Shown here piece after piece: positions 8,345-20,440 of a stretch of DNA of 64,000 nt (within the stretch, counting starts at the first letter, position 1; each line of letters starts with the position of its first letter). The notes under the pieces are model-generated. The model searched no databases and was not told the origin of the DNA. It was given only the letters and a program-made list of their open reading frames with translations. The position numbers and the translations under genes were made by a program. The stretch lies in the NCBI RefSeq assembly GCF_002797445.1, contig NZ_PGEP01000001.1, forward strand, positions 1,239,001-1,303,000, written 5' to 3'. Source of the stretch: Acidovorax sp. 69. Its GTDB lineage: Bacteria; Pseudomonadota; Gammaproteobacteria; Burkholderiales; Burkholderiaceae_C.

Positions 8345-9948
8345 CTAAGTGGCCGTGCATACGCGGCCTTTGCCAGCCGCCTTGGCTCTGTACATCGCAT
8401 GGTCGGCCTTGTGCAGCAGCGTATCCACATCCGTTGCCGTGCTTGGAAAGTGAGATACGCCAATGCTGGCGGACACCTCGGCCTGATTCCCGCCAATAAG
8501 GTAGGGTTGCGAGACCCGTTCCACCAATTGATTCGCGAACATGCGTGAGTGTTCCAAGTCTGAATGGATCAAGGCCACAGCAAACTCGTCACCGCCAAGC
8601 CGCGCACAAATGTCCGATGCCCTGCACGCCTTGGCGATGCGCTGCGACACCTCGCGCAACAGTTGATCTCCGGCAGCATGTCCCAGCGCGTCGTTCACTG
8701 CCTTGAAGCCGTCCAGATCGATGAAAAGAATGCAAAGCTCTTGGCGGTTGCGGTCGCAGAGGGCCAGATTTTGGACAATGGAATGATGAAAGAGTGTTCG
8801 ATTGGGCAGCCCTGTCAGACTGTCGTGATGGGCGTTGTACTGGGACTTTCGAAGCGTGACCGATGCCTGAAGCAGCGCCTGGCGCATTGCGTTGGCTTCT
8901 TTGAAGTGCAAGGGGGGATATCCAACTCGGCACCGGACACGAGTTCCATGGCGGGCTGCGCCAGGGCCGTGATGGATTTCGCCACCCGCCCTCCAACGAA
9001 CCAGGCCAGCCACAAGCCCAAGCCAAGTGCGCCAGCGGTAGCAAGGATCAGTCGCGTCAACGTATGGCGCAGCCCGGCGGTCAGTTCAGTCTTGGGAATG
9101 CCCAAGGCGACACCCCATTGGGAAACAGGCGATTTGCTGTAGGCCGTCAATACCGGTATGCCGTCCAATGTGATCGAATCCACGCTGCCTTCGTTGGACG
9201 TCTGCATGCGTGCCAGCAGGCTGGGTGACACGGGCTTTCCAAGAAATTTTTCGACCTCGTGTGAGCGCGCCACGACTCTGTGGGTGCTGTCCGTGATGAC
9301 AACCCGCCAAGTCTCGGGAAATGCGTGGGCTTGCAGCAATGCCATGAACTGCTGGTAGGTGAAGATGGCATTGAGAGAATAGGCGATTGAACCATCGATC
9401 CTTACCGGAACACCGACGGTGAAGATTGGCTGGTTGGTGATTGGTCCCAGGAACAGATCGGAAACGCCCGGCTCTCCTGTTTCCAGAATCCGCTCCAGGA
9501 GCTTGGGGTCCGCAACCTTGGGAAGCGAATCACCATACGGGCGGCGCGTCGAAAGAAGAATCTGGCCAGATCTGTCGAGGACCAGAATGCTGTCTGCCCG
9601 CACGTTTGCCAGTGCCTCAAGTGCGCGGCGGTGAAAACCCTCCATGTCACCCGTTGCCAGGCGGTGTGAGGTGCTCAGTGCGAAGAGCGCTGATTGGGTT
9701 GCGGCAAACTCCCGATCCACCGCGAGGACAAAGCCTTGTGCGCGGTTGATGGCATTTTTGGAAAGTTGGCTCTGCTCGCGCTCGTAGTAGCTGACGAACA
9801 AAAAAGCCGCCACCAAGGAGATCGGAAGGACACACACGACAACAAGGAGGGCCAGCGTGGCCCGAATGCTGGGGGCCGCATTCCACTGAATGCCCCAAAA
9901 TCTCCAGGGCCACGGTGTCGAGCGCTGAGTCTGAGGTGAGGATTCCAT
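8345..9948 (-). pseudogene. membrane-bound diguanylate cyclase (GGDEF), frameshifted in a C6 run
   Basis: Reading from the ATG at 9948: an N-terminal helix (ATLALLVVVCVLPISLVAAF), a periplasmic Cache-like sensor of about 240 residues, and a second helix (LILATAGALGLGLWLAWFVGG). A linker and a GGDEF domain follow (DSLTGLPN, FIDLDGFKAVND, RLGGDEFAV, MYRAKAAGKGR). The frame breaks near 8921-8926, where six Cs on the coding strand give ...LDIPPC; a seventh C would restore ...LDIPPLHFKEANAMR and join the domains. If the break is real, the sensor is uncoupled from the cyclase and c-di-GMP synthesis is lost. If it is an assembly error, this is one intact gene of about 534 codons. Confidence 0.85.
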
Positions 9949-10343
9949 GTCGATTTTTGCGTTGTAGTGCGCGAATGGGCGATTTGAATCGAATGCCTGG
10001 ATTGAGCTGCTGGGATTGGGCACCCAGCGTACCCCATGGTAGAGCCAAGGTGGGCAGGGTGCGGAACACTCACCGCGTTGGGGCTCCATTTGTGCATGCG
10101 AGGATGACACAACCCCAAGCGAGTGTTTGGCGTTCAGACAACGCGCGCAGTTGCGCGGTGGCTCAGATTCGTGGGGGTCCTCGACCATCGGCCAGGTGAT
10201 CGAGTGATCGAGTGACGCAAGGGCATCTGCGACGTGTGGCAGTTATGGGCGCCAGGGGCCCCCACCAAAAGGGCGTCCGCCATGCAACCCATCCCGACCG
10301 CGGCCATCCATCGCCCGTCATTCCCCAATGGCATGATGCGCGC
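9949..10343. other. 395-bp divergent intergenic region
   Basis: Lies between the diverging GGDEF gene and the C13 peptidase gene, so it must hold both promoters. The only structure I see is a short tandem repeat, GATCGAGT twice in a row near 10198-10213. No convincing gene or RNA is visible. Confidence 0.5.
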
Positions 10344-11996
10344 ATGAAAGACCTGAACGCCAGCAGCAGCACTTGGGCCGACACTTTGCCCAGCCAATGG
10401 GGCCCTGAACTGGCCCAGGCCGAGATGGAGGTTCCGTTGAGTCGGTCATCGCAAGACCCGCCACTGCAGCACTCGGCCCGGCCCATTGCCACCTCGGAAC
10501 GCCTCTCGATGCTGGGCTGGATGCGCGAGGGTCTGCGTGCTGCGCTGTTCCTGCCGCCCCGCACGGCGGCGGCCACACCAACGCCCTGGCAGCTGCTGGT
10601 GCTGTCACTGGTGGGCGGCGCCCTGCTGGTGGCGGGTGCGCGACTGCAGGTGGAGGGGGCGGCGCAGTTCAATCTGCGTGGGTGGCTCACGCCGATGTGG
10701 AGCAGCCTGGTGTTGCTGTGGTTGGCCTGGTGGGCCATGGCGCCTGCCCAGCGTGCGGGTACTGACCCGGCGGCGGCGTTTTTGCCGCCGGCCGCGGGTG
10801 TGCCTGCACCCACGGGCGGACTGGCCGCGTGGTATGTGTTGACGGCCTGGGCCCCGCTGGCGCCCATGTTGGTGCTGTATGCCCTCATGGCCACGGCCGT
10901 ACACCGGCCCGGCCTGTGGGATGGCTCGGTGGCGGCCGTTGTTTTCTGGGTGGCTTATGGCGTGCTTACGGTATGGGTGCTGGCTGCTTTGCTGGTGGTG
11001 AGTGCACGCTTTATCCGGTCCGGGGTGCGCACCGCAGTGTTTGCCGTGGCCATGGTGGCGGTGATCGGGGTCGGCATGTGGCAGTTCCAGGACCAGCCCT
11101 GGGAGCCGAGTGCCCAGGCCGTCGCCGATGCGTCCGCGCAGTCTGCTGACGGGGAGGCACAGACCCCGGAGCCCGAGCCGCTGGCGTTGACACAAGCGGT
11201 GTTTGAAGACCAGCAAGCGCTGTGGCAGCAGCAGTTGGATGCCTTGGCGCCGGAGCGCCCTGGGGTGGTGGATGTCTATGGGCTGGTGTTTGCCCCATAT
11301 GCCGACGAGAACGTGTTCCGCCGCGAGAGCACCATGGTCAGCGCCCTGCTTCAGGAGCGTTTTGATGCGCAGGGCCGGGTGCTGCACCTTCTCAACCATG
11401 CCGACACCGCTGAGACCCATGCCTGGGCCACGCCCGAGAACCTGCAGCGGGCGATTGCCGCGCTGGCGGCGCGCATGGACCGTGGGCACGATGTACTGGT
11501 GGTGTACCTGACTTCGCACGGCGCACGCGACCACGCGCTGGCGGCCTCGCACTGGCCACTGCAGGTGGCGCCCGCAACCCCTGAGATGCTGCGCGCGGCG
11601 CTGGACGCAGCGGGCATCCGCAATCGGGTGATTGCAGTGTCGGCCTGCTTCTCGGGCGGATGGATCGAACCCCTGGCCACTGACAGCACCCTCATCATGA
11701 CGGCGGCCGATGCCACGCACACCTCATATGGTTGCGGCAGGTTGTCGGAGCTGACCTTCTTCGGCCGCGCCGTGTTCAACGAACAACTGCGGCAGACCCA
11801 TTCGTTCACCGAAGCGTTTGCCAAGGCCGTGCCGCTGATCCAGCAGCGCGAGGTAGAGGCCGGCAAGGCCGATGGATTCTCCAACCCACAGATCCGCGTG
11901 GGCAAGCAGATCACCCCGGTGCTGCAGGCACTGGCGCAGCGCCTGGATGCCGCGGAGGTGGGTGCGGCAACCACCACGGCCAGCGCAAAACCCTGA
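10344..11996 (+). CDS. membrane-anchored C13-family (caspase-like) cysteine peptidase
   Basis: A 550-aa protein. The N-terminal half has about five hydrophobic segments; a C-terminal soluble domain of about 270 residues follows. That domain has the clan CD dyad: His392 in VVYLTSHGARDH and Cys435 in VIAVSACFSGGW, each after a hydrophobic beta strand. A TAADATHTSYGCG segment follows, as in bacterial Peptidase_C13 proteins. The ATG at 10344 is preferred because the upstream frame is low-complexity. The substrate is unknown. A membrane-tethered, probably cytoplasmic or periplasmic protease is the likely state. Confidence 0.82.
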   Translation: MKDLNASSSTWADTLPSQWGPELAQAEMEVPLSRSSQDPPLQHSARPIATSERLSMLGWMREGLRAALFLPPRTAAATPTPWQLLVLSLVGGALLVAGARLQVEGAAQFNLRGWLTPMWSSLVLLWLAWWAMAPAQRAGTDPAAAFLPPAAGVPAPTGGLAAWYVLTAWAPLAPMLVLYALMATAVHRPGLWDGSVAAVVFWVAYGVLTVWVLAALLVVSARFIRSGVRTAVFAVAMVAVIGVGMWQFQDQPWEPSAQAVADASAQSADGEAQTPEPEPLALTQAVFEDQQALWQQQLDALAPERPGVVDVYGLVFAPYADENVFRRESTMVSALLQERFDAQGRVLHLLNHADTAETHAWATPENLQRAIAALAARMDRGHDVLVVYLTSHGARDHALAASHWPLQVAPATPEMLRAALDAAGIRNRVIAVSACFSGGWIEPLATDSTLIMTAADATHTSYGCGRLSELTFFGRAVFNEQLRQTHSFTEAFAKAVPLIQQREVEAGKADGFSNPQIRVGKQITPVLQALAQRLDAAEVGAATTTASAKP

Positions 11997-12050
11997 TCCA
12001 AACACCCCCACGGGGTGCGAACCCGTTCGCTTTGCGCTAAGGTCCAAGCC

Positions 12051-14569
12051 ATGAATCTGTCTTTTCTGCGCCTTGGCTGGCGCACTCTGGCCCGGGACCT
12101 GCGTGCGGGCGAGTTGCGTCTGCTCATCGTGGCGGTCACGTTGGCGGTGGCCGCGCTCACGTCCGTGGGGTTTTTTGCCGACCGCCTGCAAGGCGGACTC
12201 CAGCGCGACGCGTTGCAACTGCTGGGTGGCGATGCCGTGGTGGCCAGTGACAACCCCACGCCCGCCAGTTTCATCGAGCGTGCCAAGGCCCAGGGGCTGC
12301 AATCGGTGACCACGCTCGGTTTCCCGACCATGGGCCGCGCCAGCGATGCGCAGGGCGGTGCCAGCAAGCTGGTGGCCCTCAAGAGCGTGCCGCCCGGATA
12401 CCCTCTGCGCGGCAGCCTCACGGTGGCCGATGCCCCCGGCGCGCTGGAGCAGCCCACGCGTGACATCCCGGCGCCGGGGGACGTGTGGGTGGACGCCCCG
12501 CTGCTCGAATCGCTCAACCTCGCCATGGGCGACAAGCTGCTGCTGGGCGATGCCCAACTGCGCATAGCGCGCATCATCGTCATCGAACCCGACCGGGGTG
12601 CGGGTTTCATGAGTTTTGCACCGCGTGTGATGGTCAACGAACGTGATCTGCCCGCCACAGGCCTGGTGCAGCCCGCCAGCCGCCTGACCTACCGCTTTGC
12701 CGTGGTGGGCCCGGCGCCTGCCGTGAAGGCGTTCAACGAATGGGCGGTGGCCGAGGCCAAGAAGCCCGAGGTGCATGGCGTGCGTGTCGAATCGCTCGAA
12801 AGCGGCCGTCCCGAGATGCGCCAGACGCTGGACCGCGCGCAGAAGTTCTTGAGCCTAGTGGCCCTGCTGGCGGCCCTGTTGTCCGCGGTGGCCGTGGCGC
12901 TGGCTGCGCGCGGCTTTGCGGCCGAGCACCTGGACGCATCGGCCATGCTGCGGGTGCTGGGCCAAAGCCAGCGCACCATCGCCGGCGCCTACACCACGGA
13001 ATTCGCGCTCATTGGCCTGTTTGCCAGCGCGCTGGGCGTGGCGTTGGGCTACGTGGTGCATTACGCCTTTGTGCTGATGCTGGCAGGTTTGGTCGAATCG
13101 GCCCTGCCGCCGCCCAGCCTGTGGCCGGTGGCCTTTGGGCTGGGCATGGGGCTGACCTTGCTGTTCGCCTTCGGCCTGCCACCAGTGCTGCAACTGGCCC
13201 AGGTGCCACCCCTGCGCGTGATCCGGCGCGATGTGGGGGGCTCAAGCCCGCCTCGCTGGCGGTGCTGGGTATTGGCATTGCGGGCTTCGCTGCGCTGTTG
13301 CTGACGGTGAGCAGCGACATCCAGCTGGGCCTGATTGCCGTGGGCGGTTTTGCGGGGGCTGTGGCCCTGTTTGCGGGATTGTCGTGGGTGGCGGTGAAGC
13401 TGCTGCGGCGCAGCGTGAATGAGACCACCGCGCCGCGCTGGCTGGTGCTGGCCACGCGGCAGATCTCGGCGCGCCCGGCCTATGCTGTGGTGCAGGTCAG
13501 CAGCCTGGCCGTGGGTCTGCTGGCCTTGGTGTTGCTGGTGTTGTTGCGCACCGACCTGATCAGCAGCTGGCGCAAGGCCACCCCGCCCGACGCCCCGAAC
13601 CGTTTTGTCATCAACGTGATGCCCGACCAGTCAGCGGCTTTTCAACAGGCGCTCAAGGACAGCGGCGTGGCCCGCTACGACTGGTACCCCATGATCCGGG
13701 GCCGCCTGGTGGCCGTGAATGGCAAACCCGTGAGCCCCGACAACTACACCGATGACCGCGCCAAGCGCCTGGTGGACCGTGAGTTCAACCTGTCCAATGC
13801 GGTCGAAGCACCGCCCCACAACCAGATCGTGGCGGGCCAGTGGAAGCCTGGCGAAGAGGGCGCCATCAGTGTCGAGGAAGGCATTGCCCAAACCCTGGGC
13901 CTGCAGATGGGCGACCGCCTGCAGTTCGATATGGGAGGCGTGCAAGAGGAGGCGCGCATCACCAGTCTGCGCAAGGTGGACTGGGGGTCCATGCGCGCCA
14001 ACTTCTTCGTGATGTACCCCGTGGCGGAGGTCAAGGACGTGCCGGTCACCTACCTGGCCGCGTACAAGGCCCCTGAAACCCATGGTTTCGACAATGCGCT
14101 GGTGCGCCAATTCCCCAACATCACCAACGTGGACATGGGCGCCACCATTGCCCAGGTGCAACGCGTGCTGGAGCAGGTGATCCGCGCGGTGGAGTTCCTG
14201 TTCGCCTTCACGCTGGCTGCTGGCCTGGTGGTGCTGTTTGCTGCCGTCACGGCCACACGCGAAGAGCGTGCGCGGGAGTACGCCATCATGCGTGCCGTGG
14301 GTGCGCGCGCCAGCCTGCTGCGCCAGGTGCAGCGCGCCGAGCTGGTGGGTGTGGGCCTGCTGGCAGGCTTTTTGGCCAGCGCTGTGGCGGTGGGCGTGGG
14401 CTGGGCGCTGGCGCGCTTCGTGTTTGACTTCACCTGGACGGCAGCCCCCTGGGTGCCGCTGGCCGGCGCACTGGCCGGTGCGGTGTTGGCACTGGCGGCC
14501 GGCTGGTGGGGTCTGCGTGAGGTGCTGTTGCGGCCGGTGGTAGAAACGCTGCGCCGCTCTGCGGAGTAG
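12051..14569 (+). pseudogene. YbbP/FtsX-type ABC transporter permease, frameshifted in a G6 run
   Basis: The full-length product would be about 839 aa with two FtsX domains: N-terminal helix (LLIVAVTLAVAALTSVGFFADRLQGGL), a periplasmic MacB-like domain, a helix bundle, then a second copy ending in LREVLLRPVVETLRRSAE. The frame breaks at 13235-13240, in GATGT followed by GGGGG. With a seventh G the protein reads RRDVGGLKPASLAVLGIG and continues without gaps to the stop at 14569. As written the first part stops at 13304. These permeases normally work with a YbbA-type ATPase in lipoprotein or lipid export; no ATPase gene lies next to this one. Confidence 0.87.
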
Positions 14570-14593
14570 GCGTTTTCCTTGTTTTGATATGAA

Positions 14594-14639
14594 TTTGATA
14601 GCTGTAGGCGCTTTTTGAATAAGCGCTACAGCCCGTTTT
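14594..14639. repeat. dispersed hairpin repeat, copy A
   Basis: TTTGATAGCTGTAGGCGCTT, a short spacer, then AAGCGCTACAGCCCGTTTT. GCTGTAG-GCGCTT pairs with AAGCGCTACAGC with one bulged G. Related copies lie at 20395-20440 and 23728-23771. It sits between the permease and the globin gene and may act as a terminator for the former. Confidence 0.75.
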
Positions 14640-14642
14640 GAC

Positions 14643-15074
14643 ATGAATTCTGACGCTGACATGAGAACCGGTGCGGGCGAGCCGGCAATCGCCGCCGCCA
14701 CCCCCTTTGACTGGATGGGTGGCGAGGAGCGGGTGCATGCCCTCACCGAGCGCTTTTACGACCTCATGGACCTGGAGGCAGGCTATGCCGAATTGCGTGC
14801 TGCCCACGGCGACGACCTGGCCAGTGCGCGGCAGAAGCTGTTCTGGTTTCTTTGTGGCTGGCTGGGTGGGCCTGACCACTACCAGAGCCGCTTCGGCCAC
14901 CCGCGCCTGCGCGCCCGCCACATGCCGTTTTCCATCGGTATCAAGGAGCGGGACCAGTGGGTGGCTTGCATGGACCAGGCCATGGGCGAGACGGGGGTGC
15001 CCGAAGCCCTGCGCACGCGCCTGAAAGAGAGCTTTATGGGCACGGCAGACTGGATGCGCAACCGGGGGGTATAG
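14643..15074 (+). CDS. group II truncated haemoglobin
   Basis: A 143-aa globin. FDWMGGEERVHALTERFYDLM, the WFLCGWLGGPDHY segment and the LRARHMPFSI box, with proximal haem ligand His93, are typical of trHbII (TrHbO). A Trp follows at position 107. The family binds O2 or NO and is linked to protection from NO or reactive oxygen. It starts 73 bp after the permease gene, downstream of a hairpin repeat, so it is likely a separate transcript. Confidence 0.88.
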   Translation: MNSDADMRTGAGEPAIAAATPFDWMGGEERVHALTERFYDLMDLEAGYAELRAAHGDDLASARQKLFWFLCGWLGGPDHYQSRFGHPRLRARHMPFSIGIKERDQWVACMDQAMGETGVPEALRTRLKESFMGTADWMRNRGV

Positions 15075-15222
15075 GTTGTGCGGTGAGCCTGTTGCGGGGC
15101 GGTTGCGGTTGCCATGGCCGTCGCGCGCTGACCCTGCGGATTCCCCCTTCGCTTTACCGGTATCGAAGACGGTTGGCGGCCCCGCTAAGATTTGTGCAGT
15201 CAAAACACAAAGGAGGTGGGAT

Positions 15223-15816
15223 ATGTCGGCAACTGTTTGGATCGTTCTGGGCCTGGTCGCTGCGCTGGTGGTGTGGGCGGTGACCGTCTACAACCGGCTG
15301 GTACAGCTGCGCAACCGCATCGCCAACGCCTTCGGGCAGATTGATGTACAGCTCAAGCGCCGGTATGACCTGATCCCCAATCTGGTGGAAGTGGCACGCG
15401 GATACCTCGCGCACGAAGCCGCCACGCTCGAAGCCGTCATCAAGGCCCGGGGCCAGGCCCTGGGGGCCGCTGCTGCCGTGCGGGCCACTCCACAAAGCGC
15501 CGATGCCATGGGGGCTCTGGCAGCGGCGGAAGGTGTGCTGGGTGGCAGCTTGGGGCGCCTGATGGTGGTGGCCGAGGCCTACCCCGACCTGAAGGCCGAT
15601 GCCACCATGCAGTCGCTCTCCGAAGAGCTGACCAGCACCGAAAACCGCCTGGGTTTTGCGCGCCAGGCCTACAACGACCAATCGCTGGAATTCAACGACG
15701 CGGCCACCCAGTTCCCTGACCTCATCGTGGCGCGCCTGCTGGGGTTTGTGCCCGCCCCCATGCTGGCGTCCACGCAGACGGACGCAGAGCGGGTGGCGCC
15801 CTCGGTGAAGTTCTGA
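15223..15816 (+). CDS. lemA: LemA family protein
   Basis: A 197-aa protein with one N-terminal transmembrane helix (VWIVLGLVAALVVWAVTVYNRL), then the LemA signature with RIANAFGQIDVQLKRRYDLIPNLVE divided over helices and the late FARQAYND-QSLEFND box. A strong AGGAGG ribosome binding site at 15211 selects this start. LemA proteins are membrane-attached helical bundles of unknown biochemical role. The M48 protease gene starts 19 bp downstream, a pairing seen widely, which suggests the two act together in envelope quality control. Confidence 0.92.
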   Translation: MSATVWIVLGLVAALVVWAVTVYNRLVQLRNRIANAFGQIDVQLKRRYDLIPNLVEVARGYLAHEAATLEAVIKARGQALGAAAAVRATPQSADAMGALAAAEGVLGGSLGRLMVVAEAYPDLKADATMQSLSEELTSTENRLGFARQAYNDQSLEFNDAATQFPDLIVARLLGFVPAPMLASTQTDAERVAPSVKF

Positions 15817-15835
15817 CCTTTTCTTCCGTGCCCGT

Positions 15836-16927
15836 ATGAAGTTCTGGGACCATCAGCTCAACGCACGCAGCGAAACCCGCCGCCTTTTGCTGGGCTTTGC
15901 GGTCGCGGTCGTGGTTTTGGTGGTGGCAGTGCATGCCGCGCTGGCGCTGGCCTGGCTGCTGATGACGGCGGTGCTGCCGGTCAGGCTGCCTTTTCCGCAG
16001 GGTTTTCTGGCGGCCAATGTGGGGGTGTCGCTGCTGCTGGTGCTCGGCGGCTGGTGGGTGGAGACATCCAATCTGCGCGCAGGCGGCGTCAGGCTGGCCC
16101 AGCGCGTAGGCGCGCGCGAGCTGCGGCCCACGCTGTCGCACGCCGAGCAGCGGCTGTCCAACGTGGTCGATGAGCTGTGTATTGCCGCCCACATGTCCCG
16201 CCCGCAGATCATGGTGATGCCACGCACCGATGCCATCAATGCGTTCGCAGCAGGGTGGGATGAGAGCGACGCCGTGGTGGCCGTGACGCAGGGTGCGCTC
16301 GACTACCTCACGCGCGATGAGATGCAAGGCATGGTGGCCCATGAGCTGAGCCATCTGCATGAGGGCGACACGCGCCTGAAGATGCGCTTGGCGGGCATGG
16401 TGTTCGGGCTGGAGCTGGTCTACCACTTTGGCGACACGATGCGTGAGCGGCGCGGCCTGGCGTGGTGGTTCGGTTCGGCCATCATGGTGGCGGGTTTTGC
16501 GGGGTGGCTCACCGGCCGCATGCTGAAAGCTGCCGTGTCGCGCCAGCGCGAGTACCTGGCCGACGCGCGCGCCGTGCAATGGACACGCAGCCGCGACGGC
16601 CTGGGCGGTGTGCTGCGCAAGGTCATGGCCCAGCGCCGGGACACCCCGGTCGGGTATGCCGAGAACCCCGCCCACACTGGCCTGGCCCATCCGGCCGTGC
16701 AGCACATGCTGCTGGTGGATGTGGACGGTGGCAGCCGCATGGAGCGCTGGCTGGACACCCACCCCACGCTCGACGACCGCGTGCAGCGCGTGTATGGCCG
16801 CCGCATGCAGCCCTTGCCCGCAGTGCCGGTGACGGCAGGGCCCGAGTCTGCGCGGCGTGATACGGGCGTGGCGCCTGGCGCGGTGTCGATCGCCTCGCTG
16901 GTGGACCCGTTTGCGCGCTTCATGTAA
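15836..16927 (+). CDS. M48-family zinc metalloprotease (HtpX-like)
   Basis: A 363-aa integral membrane protease. Two N-terminal helices (about residues 18-45 and 58-75) precede the catalytic domain, with the zinc motif H169-E-L-S-H173 in MVAHELSHLHEGD. Two further hydrophobic segments and the third-ligand region (SRQREYLADARAVQW) follow. HtpX-type enzymes degrade damaged membrane proteins. It forms an operon with lemA. Confidence 0.9.
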   Translation: MKFWDHQLNARSETRRLLLGFAVAVVVLVVAVHAALALAWLLMTAVLPVRLPFPQGFLAANVGVSLLLVLGGWWVETSNLRAGGVRLAQRVGARELRPTLSHAEQRLSNVVDELCIAAHMSRPQIMVMPRTDAINAFAAGWDESDAVVAVTQGALDYLTRDEMQGMVAHELSHLHEGDTRLKMRLAGMVFGLELVYHFGDTMRERRGLAWWFGSAIMVAGFAGWLTGRMLKAAVSRQREYLADARAVQWTRSRDGLGGVLRKVMAQRRDTPVGYAENPAHTGLAHPAVQHMLLVDVDGGSRMERWLDTHPTLDDRVQRVYGRRMQPLPAVPVTAGPESARRDTGVAPGAVSIASLVDPFARFM

Positions 16928-16971
16928 GCCACAGAGCAGACCGCAGGTTTTTTTGCAGGAGACTCATTTCA

Positions 16972-17445
16972 ATGTCACGCGACGCACGATTCCAGGAACA
17001 AGCCCAGGCCCTGGGCTACCGCTTTGATGGTGAGATCAAGATCGGCGGCAACTATGCACCGCTGGTGCGCGATGGCCACCACATCTACCTGAGTGGTCAG
17101 ATCCCCCGCGTGGGCGACACCGTGGTGGTGACAGGTGCGGCAGGGTCGGGCGCCACGCTGGCCGATGCGCAAAAGGCTGCCAAGGTGTGTGCCCTGCGCG
17201 CGCTGGCCTTGCTGCAGCGCACGCTGGGCTCGCTCGACGCCGTGCAGTCCATTTTGCGCATCACCGTGTACGTGCAGTCGGCGCCCACCTTCACCCAGCA
17301 AAGCGAGGTGGCCGATGGGGCTTCTGACCTGCTGTTTGCCGTGCTCGGCCCCGCAGGGGCCCACACCCGCACCTCGGTGGGTGTGCTGCAGCTGCCCAAG
17401 AACGCCACGGTCGAGGTGGACCTGATCGCGTCGGTGGTGCCATGA
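16972..17445 (+). CDS. RidA family protein
   Basis: A 157-aa member of the YjgF/YER057c/UK114 family, of the longer RidA subgroup with GGNYAPLVRDGHHIYLSGQIP and TRTSVGVLQLPKNATVEVD at the C-terminus. RidA enzymes hydrolyse reactive enamine/imine intermediates made by PLP enzymes, although many relatives are uncharacterised. The typical catalytic Arg in the SVGV.LP. box region is present (HTRTSVGV). The stop overlaps the next gene by 4 bp. Confidence 0.88.
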   Translation: MSRDARFQEQAQALGYRFDGEIKIGGNYAPLVRDGHHIYLSGQIPRVGDTVVVTGAAGSGATLADAQKAAKVCALRALALLQRTLGSLDAVQSILRITVYVQSAPTFTQQSEVADGASDLLFAVLGPAGAHTRTSVGVLQLPKNATVEVDLIASVVP

Positions 17446-17855
17446 CGGCACCCGCTGCGGTGCACCAAGGCAGCTGCCTGTGTGGCGGCGTGCGTTACGA
17501 GACCACGGCGCCGTTGCAGGGCGCATCGCACTGCCACTGCTCGATGTGCCGCAAGGCGCATGGCGCGGCGTTTGGCAGCTACGGCAGCGTGTTGCGCGAG
17601 CACCATCGCTTCGTGTCGGGCCAAGGGCTGGTGCGCACTTACCGGTCTTCACCCCAGGTCACGCGCACGTTCTGCTCGGTGTGTGGCTCGCCGCTGCTGT
17701 GGCACAGCGAAGGTGCCCACGCCGACTGGGTGGCCGTGCCGCTGGGCACCCTGGACACCGCCTATGACGCCCCGCCCCAAAAGCACATCCACGTGGCCTC
17801 CAAAGCCGCGTGGGTGGTGATTTGCGATGGCTTTCGGCAAGAGTCCGAAGGATAG
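17442..17855 (+). CDS. GFA (glutathione-dependent formaldehyde-activating) family protein
   Basis: A 137-aa zinc protein with the GFA cysteine pattern: GSCLCGGVRYE, CHCSMCRKAHGAAF and FCSVCGSPLLW. The founding enzyme makes S-hydroxymethylglutathione from formaldehyde and glutathione, but most relatives have no known substrate. The ATG overlaps the ridA stop (atga), so the two are co-translated. A formate dehydrogenase lies 10 kb away, which makes a C1-detoxification link conceivable but unproven. Confidence 0.85.
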   Translation: MTAPAAVHQGSCLCGGVRYETTAPLQGASHCHCSMCRKAHGAAFGSYGSVLREHHRFVSGQGLVRTYRSSPQVTRTFCSVCGSPLLWHSEGAHADWVAVPLGTLDTAYDAPPQKHIHVASKAAWVVICDGFRQESEG

Positions 17856-17866
17856 ATCGGTACCCC

Positions 17867-18100
17867 GTGCAAGCACCGCCGAAGCCCCACCCCCGCTTCC
17901 ATGTTTTTGGCCGCATCGTCGAGGTTCGGCGCGAAGGCGCGCTGTGGCAGGCCTATCGTGTCGGCGCCGATGGCAAACGCACGCCTTCGGCCTTTGTGAT
18001 CCCCGACTTTGTCGAAGAGCATGAGCTGGCGCAGTTTCTCGAAGACCTGTTCCACGAAAGCGCCTCGCCGCACAACGGCGACGTGCACCGCGTCGCTTGA
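17867..18100 (+). CDS. conserved hypothetical protein
   Basis: A 77-aa product from a GTG at 17867, 11 bp after the GFA stop. The sequence reads like a real folded protein (FHVFGRIVEVRREGALWQAY, then a run of acidic helix EEHELAQFLEDLFHE). I see no catalytic motif or membrane segment. A longer ATG start at 17810 would overlap the GFA gene by 46 bp and adds unlikely sequence. Probably the third gene of the ridA-GFA operon. Confidence 0.6.
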   Translation: MQAPPKPHPRFHVFGRIVEVRREGALWQAYRVGADGKRTPSAFVIPDFVEEHELAQFLEDLFHESASPHNGDVHRVA

Positions 18101-18235
18101 GTCGCCGCATGGCGCGCGGGCCACAGCGCGCGGCACGCGGTACGGGTGTTGCGGCCACGCTGCCCAGCTGCCACGTCACACCGTTGTCAAACCCGGCCCA
18201 GACACTCAGGCCCTTGTTTCAATTCGGGACTGTTC

Positions 18236-20302
<2,067 letters not shown>

Positions 20303-20394
20303 GCATCAGTCTCTCGCTGCGGGGAACGTGGCGGTGCGTGCCTTCGCCGCGCCGCCGCAGCATGTTCTGCTGATCGGTTTTGAATTGCTCTGTT

Positions 20395-20440
20395 TTTGAT
20401 AGCTTTAGGCGCTTGTGGTTCAAGCGCTTGCGGCTATTTT
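20395..20440. repeat. dispersed hairpin repeat, copy B
   Basis: TTTGATAGCTTTAGGCGCTT, then CAAGCGCTTGCGGCTATTTT. GCGCTTG pairs with CAAGCGC. It fills the gap between two convergent genes and touches the smr stop codon, which fits a bidirectional terminator. Confidence 0.72.

Noticed and set aside
12740..13240. N-terminal part of the 609-aa frame starting at 12740
   Set aside because: Out-of-frame reading of the permease; only the part after the G6 run is real protein.
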